Shown here piece by piece: positions 1 through 5,333 of a stretch of 6,436 nucleotides of DNA. Each line of letters starts with the position of its first letter. Within the stretch, counting starts at the first letter, position 1. Made by a program: the position numbers and the translations under genes. The notes under the pieces are model-generated. The model made no database searches. It was given only the letters and a program-made list of their open reading frames with translations, and had not been told where the DNA came from. Origin of the DNA: Acidobacteriota bacterium (lineage in GTDB: Bacteria > Acidobacteriota > Thermoanaerobaculia > Multivoradales > SZUA-115); assembly GCA_003231035.1 (NCBI GenBank), contig QIHU01000408.1, positions 1-6,436 of the forward strand. The letters run 5' to 3'.

Positions 1-108
1 CCCCTGCGACGGGGCGAAGGTGGAATCTTCTTCGCTCAGGCAGCGCGAGGAGCGTTCGAAGTATTCGCGGCAGGACTGGAGCGTTTGGACACAGATCTCT
101 GGGGTCAT
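1..108 (-). CDS. DinB-like family protein, N-terminal 36 codons (cut by window edge)
   Basis: The frame opens with ATG at 106-108, preceded at good spacing by the ribosome binding site AAGGAG (AAGGAG-ACTTCC-ATG), and stays open to base 1. The 36 visible residues start MTPEICVQTLQSCREYFERS and continue with a CLSEEDS..FAP stretch. From memory, this resembles the start of DinB/YfiT-like four-helix proteins, where an amphipathic first helix (L..C..YF.R...CL.E.DS) comes before a metal-binding histidine motif. That motif would lie outside the window, so the metal site cannot be seen. DinB-like proteins are often small metal-dependent enzymes or stress-associated proteins of unknown substrate. The gene lies 76 bases downstream of the 325-aa gene on the same strand and could be co-transcribed with it. 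The start is secure; the family is a moderate-confidence call from a short stretch. Confidence 0.6.
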   Translation of the reverse strand, partial: MTPEICVQTLQSCREYFERSSRCLSEEDSTFAPSQG

Positions 109-159
109 GGAAGTCTCCTTGGTGGGTTCTTGGTGAAGATGCATCGTTCCATAGCCCTG

Positions 160-177
160 CTGACACCGTGCTGTCAG
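160..177 (-). other. short palindrome between the 325-aa gene and the DinB-like gene
   Basis: CTGACA (160-165) pairs with TGTCAG (172-177) around the six-base loop CCGTGC. It sits 7 bases past the stop of the 325-aa gene and about 50 bases before the DinB-like start. No T-run follows on either strand, so it is a poor intrinsic terminator. It could be a weak terminator, an mRNA-end hairpin or a dyad operator. Confidence 0.25.
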
Positions 178-184
178 GAGAGCG

Positions 185-1162
185 CTACGAAGCGGTGTCT
201 TCGGTGTCGAGCGGTAGCTGATCGATACTCGTCTGCTGAGCCTCCTGCGCTCGGCTGAGGTGGCCGATGACTTCGACGATGGTGTGATCGGTGCGCAGGC
301 CGCTGGGGGTGCGCACAGCGGTGGTGTGGAGGCGCACGGTGAGGATGTCTCCGGCGGCGTAGGAGGTGAGGCCATCCTGGTGGCGGTCCAGAAAAGCCGG
401 GTCGCGCATGGCGGCGCTGATGCGCTCGCCCTCGCTGCCGAGCACCCATTTGAGATTGGGGCGAAAGGGGACTTTGACGATGCCCAAGGCGCGCAGGTAG
501 GTCGAGTCGACCAGGGTCTCGCCGTCGGTCTGTTGGATACGGTGCGACGGCTGGGCGAAGCGCTTGATGGACTTGCGGTCGATCGCGGTGGCGATCCGGC
601 CGGCTGAGTGGAAGACGATGCGCTCTATGCCCTTGCGGCGAAGCGGCCGCAGGAGGCCCTCGATACGGCCGCGCACCGCCGCGTCGCGCAACAGCGAAAC
701 GACTCGGGAAGAGACTTCGGTACTCCTGCCGCTGGCCTCGACGCGGAGCCAACCGCCTAAGACTTCTTCGATCTGGCTTGGTGTTTCGCCGTCCAGCCAG
801 TGCAACAGTTCCAACAGGCTCATGGACTTGTCGCTGGCGGGCTGGAACCCTAGAAGCTGAAGCAGTCGCTTGGTGTCGGTGGCATCGTCAGTCGAAAAGA
901 GGTTGGGCGTGGCTCCTTCCCTGCGACGTCGAACGGCGAAGGACAGGGAGAGGGGAGCCGAAGGCTTCGAAGCGGATGGAGTCGAAGGCTCGGTTTCTTG
1001 TTGCCAGCGAATGGTGAGGGTCGATTGATCGCGGTTGAGCACCGCGTTGGCCCGTGCGCACAGCTCGCCCAGCTCGCTCAGCGCGGGGCCGAGCTGGCGC
1101 ACTTCCATTGAACTTCCGCTCAGCGCCGGTCCCTCTAGACTCATACTGAAAGTGGCCTTCAT
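185..1162 (-). CDS. conserved hypothetical protein, 325 aa
   Basis: Starts at ATG 1160-1162, preceded by GGAG at seven-base spacing, and ends with TAG at 185-187. I do not recognise a named domain. The layout resembles a family of unknown function I recall from accessory regions. An N-terminal segment (about residues 1-53, SLEGPAL...EVRQLGPALSELGEL) is followed by a low-complexity Ser/Pro linker (about 57-70). A helical middle holds LLELLHWLDG (116-125) and LLRPLRRKGIERI (170-182). The C-terminal part (about 218-300) contains PFRPNLKW, MRDPAFL, YAAGDIL and the GLRTDHTIVEV strand. There is no signal peptide or membrane segment, so it is probably cytosolic. It has its own likely promoter upstream and follows the terminator of the protease, so it appears to be transcribed separately. 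The reading frame is secure and the function unknown. Confidence 0.85.
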   Translation of the reverse strand: MKATFSMSLEGPALSGSSMEVRQLGPALSELGELCARANAVLNRDQSTLTIRWQQETEPSTPSASKPSAPLSLSFAVRRRREGATPNLFSTDDATDTKRLLQLLGFQPASDKSMSLLELLHWLDGETPSQIEEVLGGWLRVEASGRSTEVSSRVVSLLRDAAVRGRIEGLLRPLRRKGIERIVFHSAGRIATAIDRKSIKRFAQPSHRIQQTDGETLVDSTYLRALGIVKVPFRPNLKWVLGSEGERISAAMRDPAFLDRHQDGLTSYAAGDILTVRLHTTAVRTPSGLRTDHTIVEVIGHLSRAQEAQQTSIDQLPLDTEDTAS

Positions 1163-1200
1163 CGGTGAGCTCCGTGGTTTGCCGTGGGTGAATCGCGGGG

Positions 1201-1209
1201 AGTGTAGCA
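1201..1209 (-). promoter_or_regulatory. probable extended -10 promoter for the 325-aa gene
   Basis: On the minus strand the sequence TGCTACACT gives a TACACT -10 hexamer (1201-1206) with the TGn extension (1207-1209). I see no good -35 at 16-18 bases, as expected for an extended -10 promoter. It lies about 40 bases before the ATG, predicting a leader of roughly 30 bases, and downstream of the protease terminator. The call rests on pattern and position only. Confidence 0.4.
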
Positions 1210-1248
1210 GCCCGCGTGGGCCGCTCTCCGGCGACAGGATGGGTCACC

Positions 1249-1287
1249 AAGAAAAGAGGAAGGGTCGCCGAATTTTCGACGACCCTT
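1249..1287 (-). terminator. intrinsic terminator of the protease gene
   Basis: On the minus strand AAGGGTCG pairs with CGACCCTT (1260-1287). The stem continues inward through a T-G wobble and further pairs, giving about 11-12 pairs around a small A/T loop. A T-rich tail, CCTCTTTTCTT, follows directly at 1249-1259. It lies about 45 bases past the protease stop. There is no T-run on the plus-strand side, so it acts on minus-strand transcription only. Confidence 0.8.
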
Positions 1288-1331
1288 GGAGCGGACAGCG
1301 GTGCCGGCCTTGGTGGCCCGGCGAACGGATT

Positions 1332-3725
1332 CTAGGGGACGGTGACATCCCAAGCGGAGGTGTTACCGCTTTCAAAACCGTCATCGAAGACCTCGTTGCC
1401 GAGGCCGGTCGGGATGATGGCTAGGGGCATCTTGGCCACCGGTACGGCGGGGTTGTCCGGGGTGAAAATAATTTCGCCGTAGGCCCAGACGCCGAGCGCA
1501 AGACCGGAGGTCACCGTGGCGGTGATCCCAATGTTGGTGGTGGCGCCGTGGGCGAGGGTGAAGTTACTCTGGTTGAACGAGATATCGAGCCCGGCCGGGA
1601 CGTTGGCGGTCAGGGTCCAGGTGATGGGTCCCGGAATTCCCTCCAGAGCGGTCGAGTTGCCCTCGATCACCCGCGACCAGGAACACTGGGTGCAGTTGGT
1701 ATTGGCCAGGCTGGCGATGTTGAGTGTCGCCGGGTCGCCGCCCGCTCCGGGGTTGGCCGCCTGGTAGTTGGCGAAGGTTTCGTCGAGGATGAACCCGACC
1801 TCCGCCGCCTTGTTCAGGTCGACCCGGCCGGAGCCAATGTCGTGAGGGTCGGCCGGGGTGACGCCGTCTTCCTTGAACATGGCGCTGCTAGCGGTCAGCA
1901 TCAGAGCTGACTTGATCTGGGACGGCGTCCAGGTGGGGTGCTCTCCCCGGACGAGCGCCGCGGAGCCCGCGGTGTGCGGGCTGGACATCGAGGTGCCGCT
2001 GAACAGCGAGAAGGCCGGCCCGACGTAGCCGGGAACGGAGTTGACGTTGACCGCGGCCAGAATGCTGGTGCCGGGAGCGGCGAGGTCCGGCTTGATCACG
2101 TCGATGCCCGAAGGGCCGCGCGAGCTTCCCGCGCTGAGGATATCGCCGTTCGCCGCATTGACTAGGGTCACCGCCTGGGTGAGGGTCGCCATATGGCCCG
2201 CGCCACCCGCGAGCCATGCCTTGATCGCGGTGCCATCGGCTTGGGCTACGTGGATGCCCGGCAGGATGTGCGGGTCGGCCACCGGGGAGGTACCGCCGGC
2301 CACGTCGGCGAGCACGAAGCCACCGGCGCCACCGACGAAGACGTTTTGCCCTTTGAGCACGCGGGCCAGCGCGCCGCGATCGCAGACGACGATCTCGCCG
2401 CTGGTCCAGGTGTTGGCCGGGAAGGGGTTCAAGCACTGCTCCGGGTTGGGGTCGCCGTTGACGAAGTTCCCGGCATAGACGATGGCGGCGGGGCCGTAGG
2501 CGTCGGTCATGCTTGAGCCGGCAATGTCCGCCGGAGGCGCGCCACCGCCCGACATGTTGATCAGTTCGACCTGGGTGTCCACACGGTCATGGGTGGCGTT
2601 GGCCACCGTGGCGACCCACGGGCCGATGTGGCCGGTGGTGTTGGCGCCGGGGCCGCTGTTGCCGGCACTGGCGGCCACGTAGATACCGGCGTTGACGGCG
2701 TTGAGGAAGAAGGTGTCGATGTCGCCCAACCAGGGCTGGGTGCCGCCACCGATCGAGTAGTTGATGACGTCGACTCCGTCCAAGATCGCTTGGTTGACCG
2801 CCGCCGAGGTGGCAGTGAAGGGGCACAACCCTTGACCCATCGCGTTGGTGTAACAGGAGTCGTAGACGATCACCGTGGCGTGCGGTGCCACGCCGGAGAT
2901 GAAGGGGCCGCTCAAGGTGTTACCGGCGGCGGTGCTGCCGGTGTGGCTGCCGTGGCCGTTGTCGTCGCCGGGGCCGTCGGATTCGCCGGCGCCGGCCGGG
3001 GTGGCTTCGACGAAGTCCCAACCGCTGATCAGCTTGTTGTTACAAGCGTAGATGGCGTTGAAGTTCGGGTTGCCGGGGTCGCACCAGCCGCCGTAGGTGC
3101 CGGCGCCGTTGGGGTTGGTGTAGACGTAGCCGTCCGCCGGGGTGTCGGAGAACGAGGGATGATTCATGTTGGCCCCGGTGTCGATAACGCCGACGATCAC
3201 CCCTTCGCCCTTGTTGCCGGCGGAGGCGCCAGTGGCGGTGCCGTTCCAAATCGCCGGGGCACCGATCCAACTCGGTCCACGGTCGGTGTCGACGGGGAGA
3301 TCCCGGTCTGGGCGCACCATGGTGATACCGGGCAGCTTGGCTACCAAGGCAGCCTCGGCCGGATTCATCGTCACGGCGACTCCGTTACCGGCGGCACGGT
3401 AGTAGAAGGTGACCTCCAGTTGGCGCGCCAGGGCGAATTCCATGTCGTCGAGGTACTCGCGTTGTACTTGCTCGAGGAAGGCGAGATAGGCGCGGGATTC
3501 AGCGCTGCGCGCATCGAGCTTGGGGGTGCCGAGAGTGCGAGGATTGGTCGCTGGCAGGCCGGCGATTTCTCCTGAGTAGGTAGCCAGCGGAGCTTCCTGG
3601 AATAGGACGATGTAGAGGCCGCTAGCCGCTTCTTCGGCCTGGGCCGGGATCGCCAGGGCCACGGTAGTGGCTAGGCACAAGACGGTGAAGAGAGCCCAGT
3701 GGGCTCCAAAGATCCTTCGGGTCAT
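1332..3725 (-). CDS. secreted subtilisin-like serine protease (S8) with inhibitor prodomain and PA domain
   Basis: A 797-aa secreted S8 endopeptidase. I chose ATG 3723-3725 because GAGGAG sits just upstream and the protein then begins with a clean signal peptide (residues 1-30, hydrophobic core, cleavage after AQA). An in-frame start 29 codons upstream would hide that signal. The order is: I9-type inhibitor prodomain (about 36-145), catalytic domain from about 150, PA insert (about 400-515), return to the catalytic domain through the Ser motif, and an Fn3-like C-terminal region (about 640-770). The triad is visible as Asp182 in VIDTG, His258 in NGHGSH and Ser579 in SGTSMSSPH. Oxyanion Asn356 lies in SAGNSGPGA. 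All key residues are present, so it should be active after prodomain removal. The last 17 residues hold DDGFESGNTSAW, a tail I recall from secreted proteins of some Acidobacteriota. The substrate is probably extracellular protein. It ends at TAG 1332-1334 ahead of the terminator. Confidence 0.95.
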   Translation of the reverse strand: MTRRIFGAHWALFTVLCLATTVALAIPAQAEEAASGLYIVLFQEAPLATYSGEIAGLPATNPRTLGTPKLDARSAESRAYLAFLEQVQREYLDDMEFALARQLEVTFYYRAAGNGVAVTMNPAEAALVAKLPGITMVRPDRDLPVDTDRGPSWIGAPAIWNGTATGASAGNKGEGVIVGVIDTGANMNHPSFSDTPADGYVYTNPNGAGTYGGWCDPGNPNFNAIYACNNKLISGWDFVEATPAGAGESDGPGDDNGHGSHTGSTAAGNTLSGPFISGVAPHATVIVYDSCYTNAMGQGLCPFTATSAAVNQAILDGVDVINYSIGGGTQPWLGDIDTFFLNAVNAGIYVAASAGNSGPGANTTGHIGPWVATVANATHDRVDTQVELINMSGGGAPPADIAGSSMTDAYGPAAIVYAGNFVNGDPNPEQCLNPFPANTWTSGEIVVCDRGALARVLKGQNVFVGGAGGFVLADVAGGTSPVADPHILPGIHVAQADGTAIKAWLAGGAGHMATLTQAVTLVNAANGDILSAGSSRGPSGIDVIKPDLAAPGTSILAAVNVNSVPGYVGPAFSLFSGTSMSSPHTAGSAALVRGEHPTWTPSQIKSALMLTASSAMFKEDGVTPADPHDIGSGRVDLNKAAEVGFILDETFANYQAANPGAGGDPATLNIASLANTNCTQCSWSRVIEGNSTALEGIPGPITWTLTANVPAGLDISFNQSNFTLAHGATTNIGITATVTSGLALGVWAYGEIIFTPDNPAVPVAKMPLAIIPTGLGNEVFDDGFESGNTSAWDVTVP

Positions 3726-3856
3726 CGCTGTCTCCTCGATGCAGTAGTTCTTGAGGGCTGGGAGCAGGGGGCGATCGCTCAGTACCGAGACCCTCTGGAA
3801 CGCGGTAGGCAAAGGAAGCCGAACACGGCCGGCCAGACTGATTCTTGCAACTGTTC

Positions 3857-3865
3857 ACTCTACCA
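3857..3865 (-). promoter_or_regulatory. possible extended -10 promoter for the protease
   Basis: On the minus strand TGGTAGAGT gives TAGAGT (3857-3862) with a TGn extension. It resembles the TGCTACACT element ahead of the 325-aa gene. There is no convincing -35. It would give a leader of about 125 bases. It lies outside the inserted element, so the protease would keep its own promoter after the insertion. Confidence 0.25.
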
Positions 3866-3893
3866 CGGCCTGCTTTCGGTCCCAGGCTCGCGC

Positions 3894-3899
3894 GCCGGA
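3894..3899 (+). repeat. left copy of flanking direct repeat GCCGGA (probable target-site duplication)
   Basis: GCCGGA directly abuts the left inverted repeat and is repeated exactly at 5311-5316, directly after the right inverted repeat. A 6-base duplication is within the range made by DDE transposases. The inner CCGG is self-complementary, so part of the match could instead be an extension of the inverted repeat. Confidence 0.5.
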
Positions 3900-3940
3900 G
3901 GGTAGTGGGCTATTAACGTGTGGCACCAACGGAGCTACGA
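3900..3940 (+). repeat. left terminal inverted repeat (41 bases)
   Basis: Begins GGGTAGTGGGCTATTAACG, identical over those 19 bases to the reverse complement of the right repeat. Over 41 bases there are four differences (positions 3919, 3922, 3929 and 3939). Inside it, 3920-3938 can fold into a hairpin: GTGGC pairs with GCTAC including one G-T wobble, then an A-A mismatch, CC/GG and the loop AAC. Confidence 0.75.
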
Positions 3941-3979
3941 GAAGCGGGGTAGCTTCGACGCTGCCGACTCGCTGACGGG

Positions 3980-4189
3980 GTGACGGGCGCGGCGATTCTG
4001 GCAGGAGCTCGCGCGTCTGGTGTTGAAGCGAATCGCGCCGATGCCCTGGTAGACGTTTATGGGAGCGAACTCGTTGAGACCCAAGGGGAGCGCAGAGCGA
4101 AGCGCTACATGATCTCCTTGCAGGCCGTGGAGTACGCGGAAGCGCTGATTGAAAGCGTGCTTATGGCTGATATACCGGGGCATACCTAG
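3980..4189 (+). CDS. short reading frame of doubtful status, 69 aa, inside the element
   Basis: From GTG at 3980 the frame runs to TAG at 4187-4189. The amino-acid mix is balanced (Ala, Glu, Val, Asp and Leu rich, few Pro/Arg runs). It contains TQGERRAKRYMISLQAVEYA, which looks more like a real helical protein than the antisense frame over the same bases. No ribosome binding site precedes the GTG, and an in-frame stop at 3950-3952 limits any extension. It may therefore be a captured or decayed C-terminal fragment rather than a working gene. It converges on the DUF2335 gene, 34 bases from that gene's stop. I do not recognise the family and see no transposase motif in it. Confidence 0.35.
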   Translation: MTGAAILAGARASGVEANRADALVDVYGSELVETQGERRAKRYMISLQAVEYAEALIESVLMADIPGHT

Positions 4190-4192
4190 ACG

Positions 4193-4216
4193 GCGGAAGC
4201 CTCCATCAAGCTCCGC
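4193..4216. terminator. weak hairpin between convergent reading frames
   Basis: GCGGA-A-GC (4193-4200) pairs with GCTCCGC (4210-4216) with one bulged A and a loop of about 9 bases. It sits in the 34-base gap between the plus-strand frame and the stop of the DUF2335 gene. No clear T-run follows on either strand, so it is at best a weak bidirectional terminator. Confidence 0.25.
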
Positions 4217-4223
4217 ATAGTCG

Positions 4224-4745
4224 CTAGCTCAGATCGGCCGGACTGTTCGACTCTTTCTCGGTAGGGTGCTCCATTTCCGACTGCTGACCAGGTCCACGCA
4301 ACTGCTTGAAACGGCCTATCAGGAATGCACCCGCCAATACGCCAACTTGACCTAGAATCAATGCAATGCCGGCAGTATTGTGCCCCGACTCTACAAGGTA
4401 GACGGCAACTCCCAGCGACACCAGGGATAGGGCGAAACCGTACCTCTGCCCTCGTGTCTCGATTCTCTCGTCAGAGGAGTGAACTCGTCCCTCAAGGGTT
4501 TGGCGGTGCACAGTTTCGCTCTCCCAGGCACCGAAGATCCGCTCAGCGGCCCCTGGAAGAATCTCCTCATATCTTTGCAGGGTTCTCGGATCAGGGAGTG
4601 GCCCTGAATATGTTGAGTAGAACCTGGCCTCAACAATCTCATTGATCACGGCATGCAGTTGTGCCGGATTCTGAGATTCTTGTGGGGTCGAGGAAACGGC
4701 GGAGGGCTCTAGTACATCTACAGGGTCAGAGTCCTTTGCGCTCAA
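4224..4745 (-). CDS. DUF2335 family predicted membrane protein
   Basis: A 173-aa protein from TTG 4743-4745 to TAG 4224-4226. It fits DUF2335, a predicted membrane protein family of unknown function. The core motif YSGPLPDP...RYEEILPGAAERI spans residues 46-70, followed by an amphipathic His/Gln/Glu-rich segment (about 78-100, possibly coiled) with ETRGQRYGF. Two hydrophobic helices (about 103-119 and 123-146) are separated by a short SGHN turn. A charged C-terminal tail follows, so most of the protein is probably cytosolic with a membrane hairpin anchor. I prefer the TTG start because its TTGA overlaps the stop of the upstream 81-aa gene, AAAGG lies just before it, and the 30 extra codons from ATG 4833-4835 would lie inside that gene and look like a shadow. 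The ATG form (203 aa) remains possible. The pair looks translationally coupled and is the main cargo of the element. Confidence 0.8.
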   Translation of the reverse strand: MSAKDSDPVDVLEPSAVSSTPQESQNPAQLHAVINEIVEARFYSTYSGPLPDPRTLQRYEEILPGAAERIFGAWESETVHRQTLEGRVHSSDERIETRGQRYGFALSLVSLGVAVYLVESGHNTAGIALILGQVGVLAGAFLIGRFKQLRGPGQQSEMEHPTEKESNSPADLS

Positions 4746-4987
4746 GAGTCGCCTTTCATCACGACTCGCAGGTCTCTTCCCACAGCCCGCACATCCCCCG
4801 CGAGGGCCTCCCTGACGGTCATCTGAGTCCTCCATCTTCGGGTGTTGCCGGAAATGTCAACCAGACTCCCCAAGCCCCTAGCATAACGGTGGAACGCAAG
4901 ATCCCATTGGGGTCCCAGTCCGGCCCTTCGCCGTCTGATCGCGCCCGTGAGGCCAGCACTTTGGTTTCTGTTCTTTAAGTAAATCAT
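4742..4987 (-). CDS. small basic protein (81 aa), upstream partner of the DUF2335 gene
   Basis: The ATG at 4985-4987 is preceded by a strong ribosome binding site, AGAGG-TGTGACG-ATG; a GTG two codons upstream (4993) is an alternative. It ends with TGA at 4742-4744, overlapping the likely TTG start of the DUF2335 gene. The protein has an Arg-rich N-terminal third (IRRRRAG, about 17-23). A WDLAFHRYARGLGSLVDI block (about 28-45) and a C-terminal EALAGDVRAVGRDLRVVM block (60-77) follow. The latter resembles the 'DAEAL..DW.AVG.DL..AM' ending I recall from many small proteobacterial proteins of unknown function. In the 25-codon stretch that overlaps the upstream-start version of the DUF2335 frame, third positions here are G/C in 18 of 25, against about half in the other frame. 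This supports coding in this frame. There is no membrane segment. Function unknown. Confidence 0.6.
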   Translation of the reverse strand: MIYLKNRNQSAGLTGAIRRRRAGLGPQWDLAFHRYARGLGSLVDISGNTRRWRTQMTVREALAGDVRAVGRDLRVVMKGDS

Positions 4988-5269
4988 CGTCACACCTCTT
5001 TCTCGTGAGGTCTCTTGCGGTTCATACTATCCCACCCCCGTGAAACACCCCAGATGAGCCTAAGATTCTCTGTCTCCCTTTAGGGCGCAGGTCAATTCTA
5101 CACGGCGCCAACACACAGCAGCACCAAACCATACGGACAACCAGCCGAGGTGCCGTGAATCCGACCTTGCAAGTCTCCGCTGCTGTCGCGAGCGCTTGAG
5201 TGCGTCGTGGATAGAGAGTCTACTGCCTCCATTCAGATTTCCCAGGAATCCCGCCGCCTGTCAATACGT
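4988..5269. other. non-coding stretch inside the element, upstream of the two-gene unit
   Basis: About 280 bases between the first cargo gene and the right inverted repeat hold no convincing reading frame. Composition is closer to 50 percent GC than the flanks. On the minus strand TTGACC (5089-5094 region) is the best -35-like hexamer, with GAGAAT about 19 bases later as a poor -10. A second TATA-like patch, TAGTAT, lies near 5025-5030. Neither is good enough to call a promoter, but a minus-strand promoter for the cargo must lie here or in the right repeat if the element is self-sufficient. Confidence 0.4.
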
Positions 5270-5310
5270 TTGTAGCTCCGCTGGTGCTACGCGTTAATAG
5301 CCCACTACCC
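5270..5310 (-). repeat. right terminal inverted repeat (41 bases)
   Basis: Read on the minus strand it begins GGGTAGTGGGCTATTAACG and matches the left repeat at 37 of 41 positions. Inside it, 5272-5290 folds as GTAGC/GCTAC, a mismatch, CC/GG and a three-base loop, the same shape as in the left copy. It brings stop codons in several frames. It ends 23 bases from the stop of the response regulator gene. Confidence 0.75.
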
Positions 5311-5325
5311 GCCGGAGGACCGGCG
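5310..5325 (-). terminator. GC-rich hairpin just downstream of the response regulator gene
   Basis: CGCCGG (5310-5315) pairs perfectly with CCGGCG (5320-5325) around AGGA. It begins 8 bases past the regulator stop. There is no T-run, so termination is uncertain. It spans the edge of the inserted element, and the reconstructed uninterrupted site forms a longer stem. Confidence 0.3.
5311..5316 (+). repeat. right copy of flanking direct repeat GCCGGA (probable target-site duplication)
   Basis: Exact match to 3894-3899 and directly adjacent to the right inverted repeat, in the same orientation as the left copy. It lies within a present-day hairpin, CGCCGG-AGGA-CCGGCG (5310-5325). Confidence 0.5.
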
Positions 5326-5333
5326 CTCGGCGG

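Larger units (their letters stand above)
3900..5310. mobile_element. putative non-autonomous element (mobile insertion cassette) with a DUF2335 operon and no transposase
   Basis: This 1,411-base segment is bounded by 41-base inverted repeats (37/41 identical) and flanked by the direct repeat GCCGGA. Both termini begin GGG. Its interior is poorer in GC than the flanks (29/60 at 5041-5100 against 41/60 at 3181-3240) and has more relaxed third positions. It carries an 81-aa basic protein gene overlapping a DUF2335 membrane protein gene, plus a doubtful short plus-strand frame. I found no transposase or DDE/HUH signature in any frame. It would therefore need transposase in trans from a related insertion sequence, as proposed for mobile insertion cassettes. 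Removing it joins the response regulator and protease genes with a short intergenic region of about 190 bases. I cannot assign the termini to an IS family. Confidence 0.6.

Noticed and set aside
174..752. Minus-strand frame overlapping the 325-aa gene
   Set aside because: Arg/Pro/His-rich shadow in another frame of the same strand, with no ribosome binding site. The 325-aa frame has a proper start and balanced composition.
2589..3575. Long plus-strand frame (328 codons) opposite the protease gene
   Set aside because: Very rich in Gly, Val and Ala with no domain. It lies wholly antisense to the catalytic domain of the S8 protease and is a shadow of GC-rich codons.
3726..3812. Upstream extension of the protease by 29 codons
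   Set aside because: It would place 29 residues before a textbook signal peptide, and the GAGGAG ribosome binding site serves the inner ATG.
4746..4835. ATG start giving a 203-aa DUF2335 protein with a Cys-x-x-Cys N-terminus
   Set aside because: No ribosome binding site before the ATG. The added residues lie inside the better supported 81-aa frame. The alternative is kept in the evidence because it cannot be excluded.
4224..4987. Toxin-antitoxin module
   Set aside because: Two small overlapping genes in a mobile element invite this reading, but neither protein shows a known toxin or antitoxin fold, and DUF2335 has no established toxin role that I know of.
3900..5310. Integron gene cassette bounded by attC sites
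   Set aside because: The TTAA-containing repeats recall attC core sites, but they are in inverted orientation and lack proper RYYYAAC...GTTRRRY core pairs.
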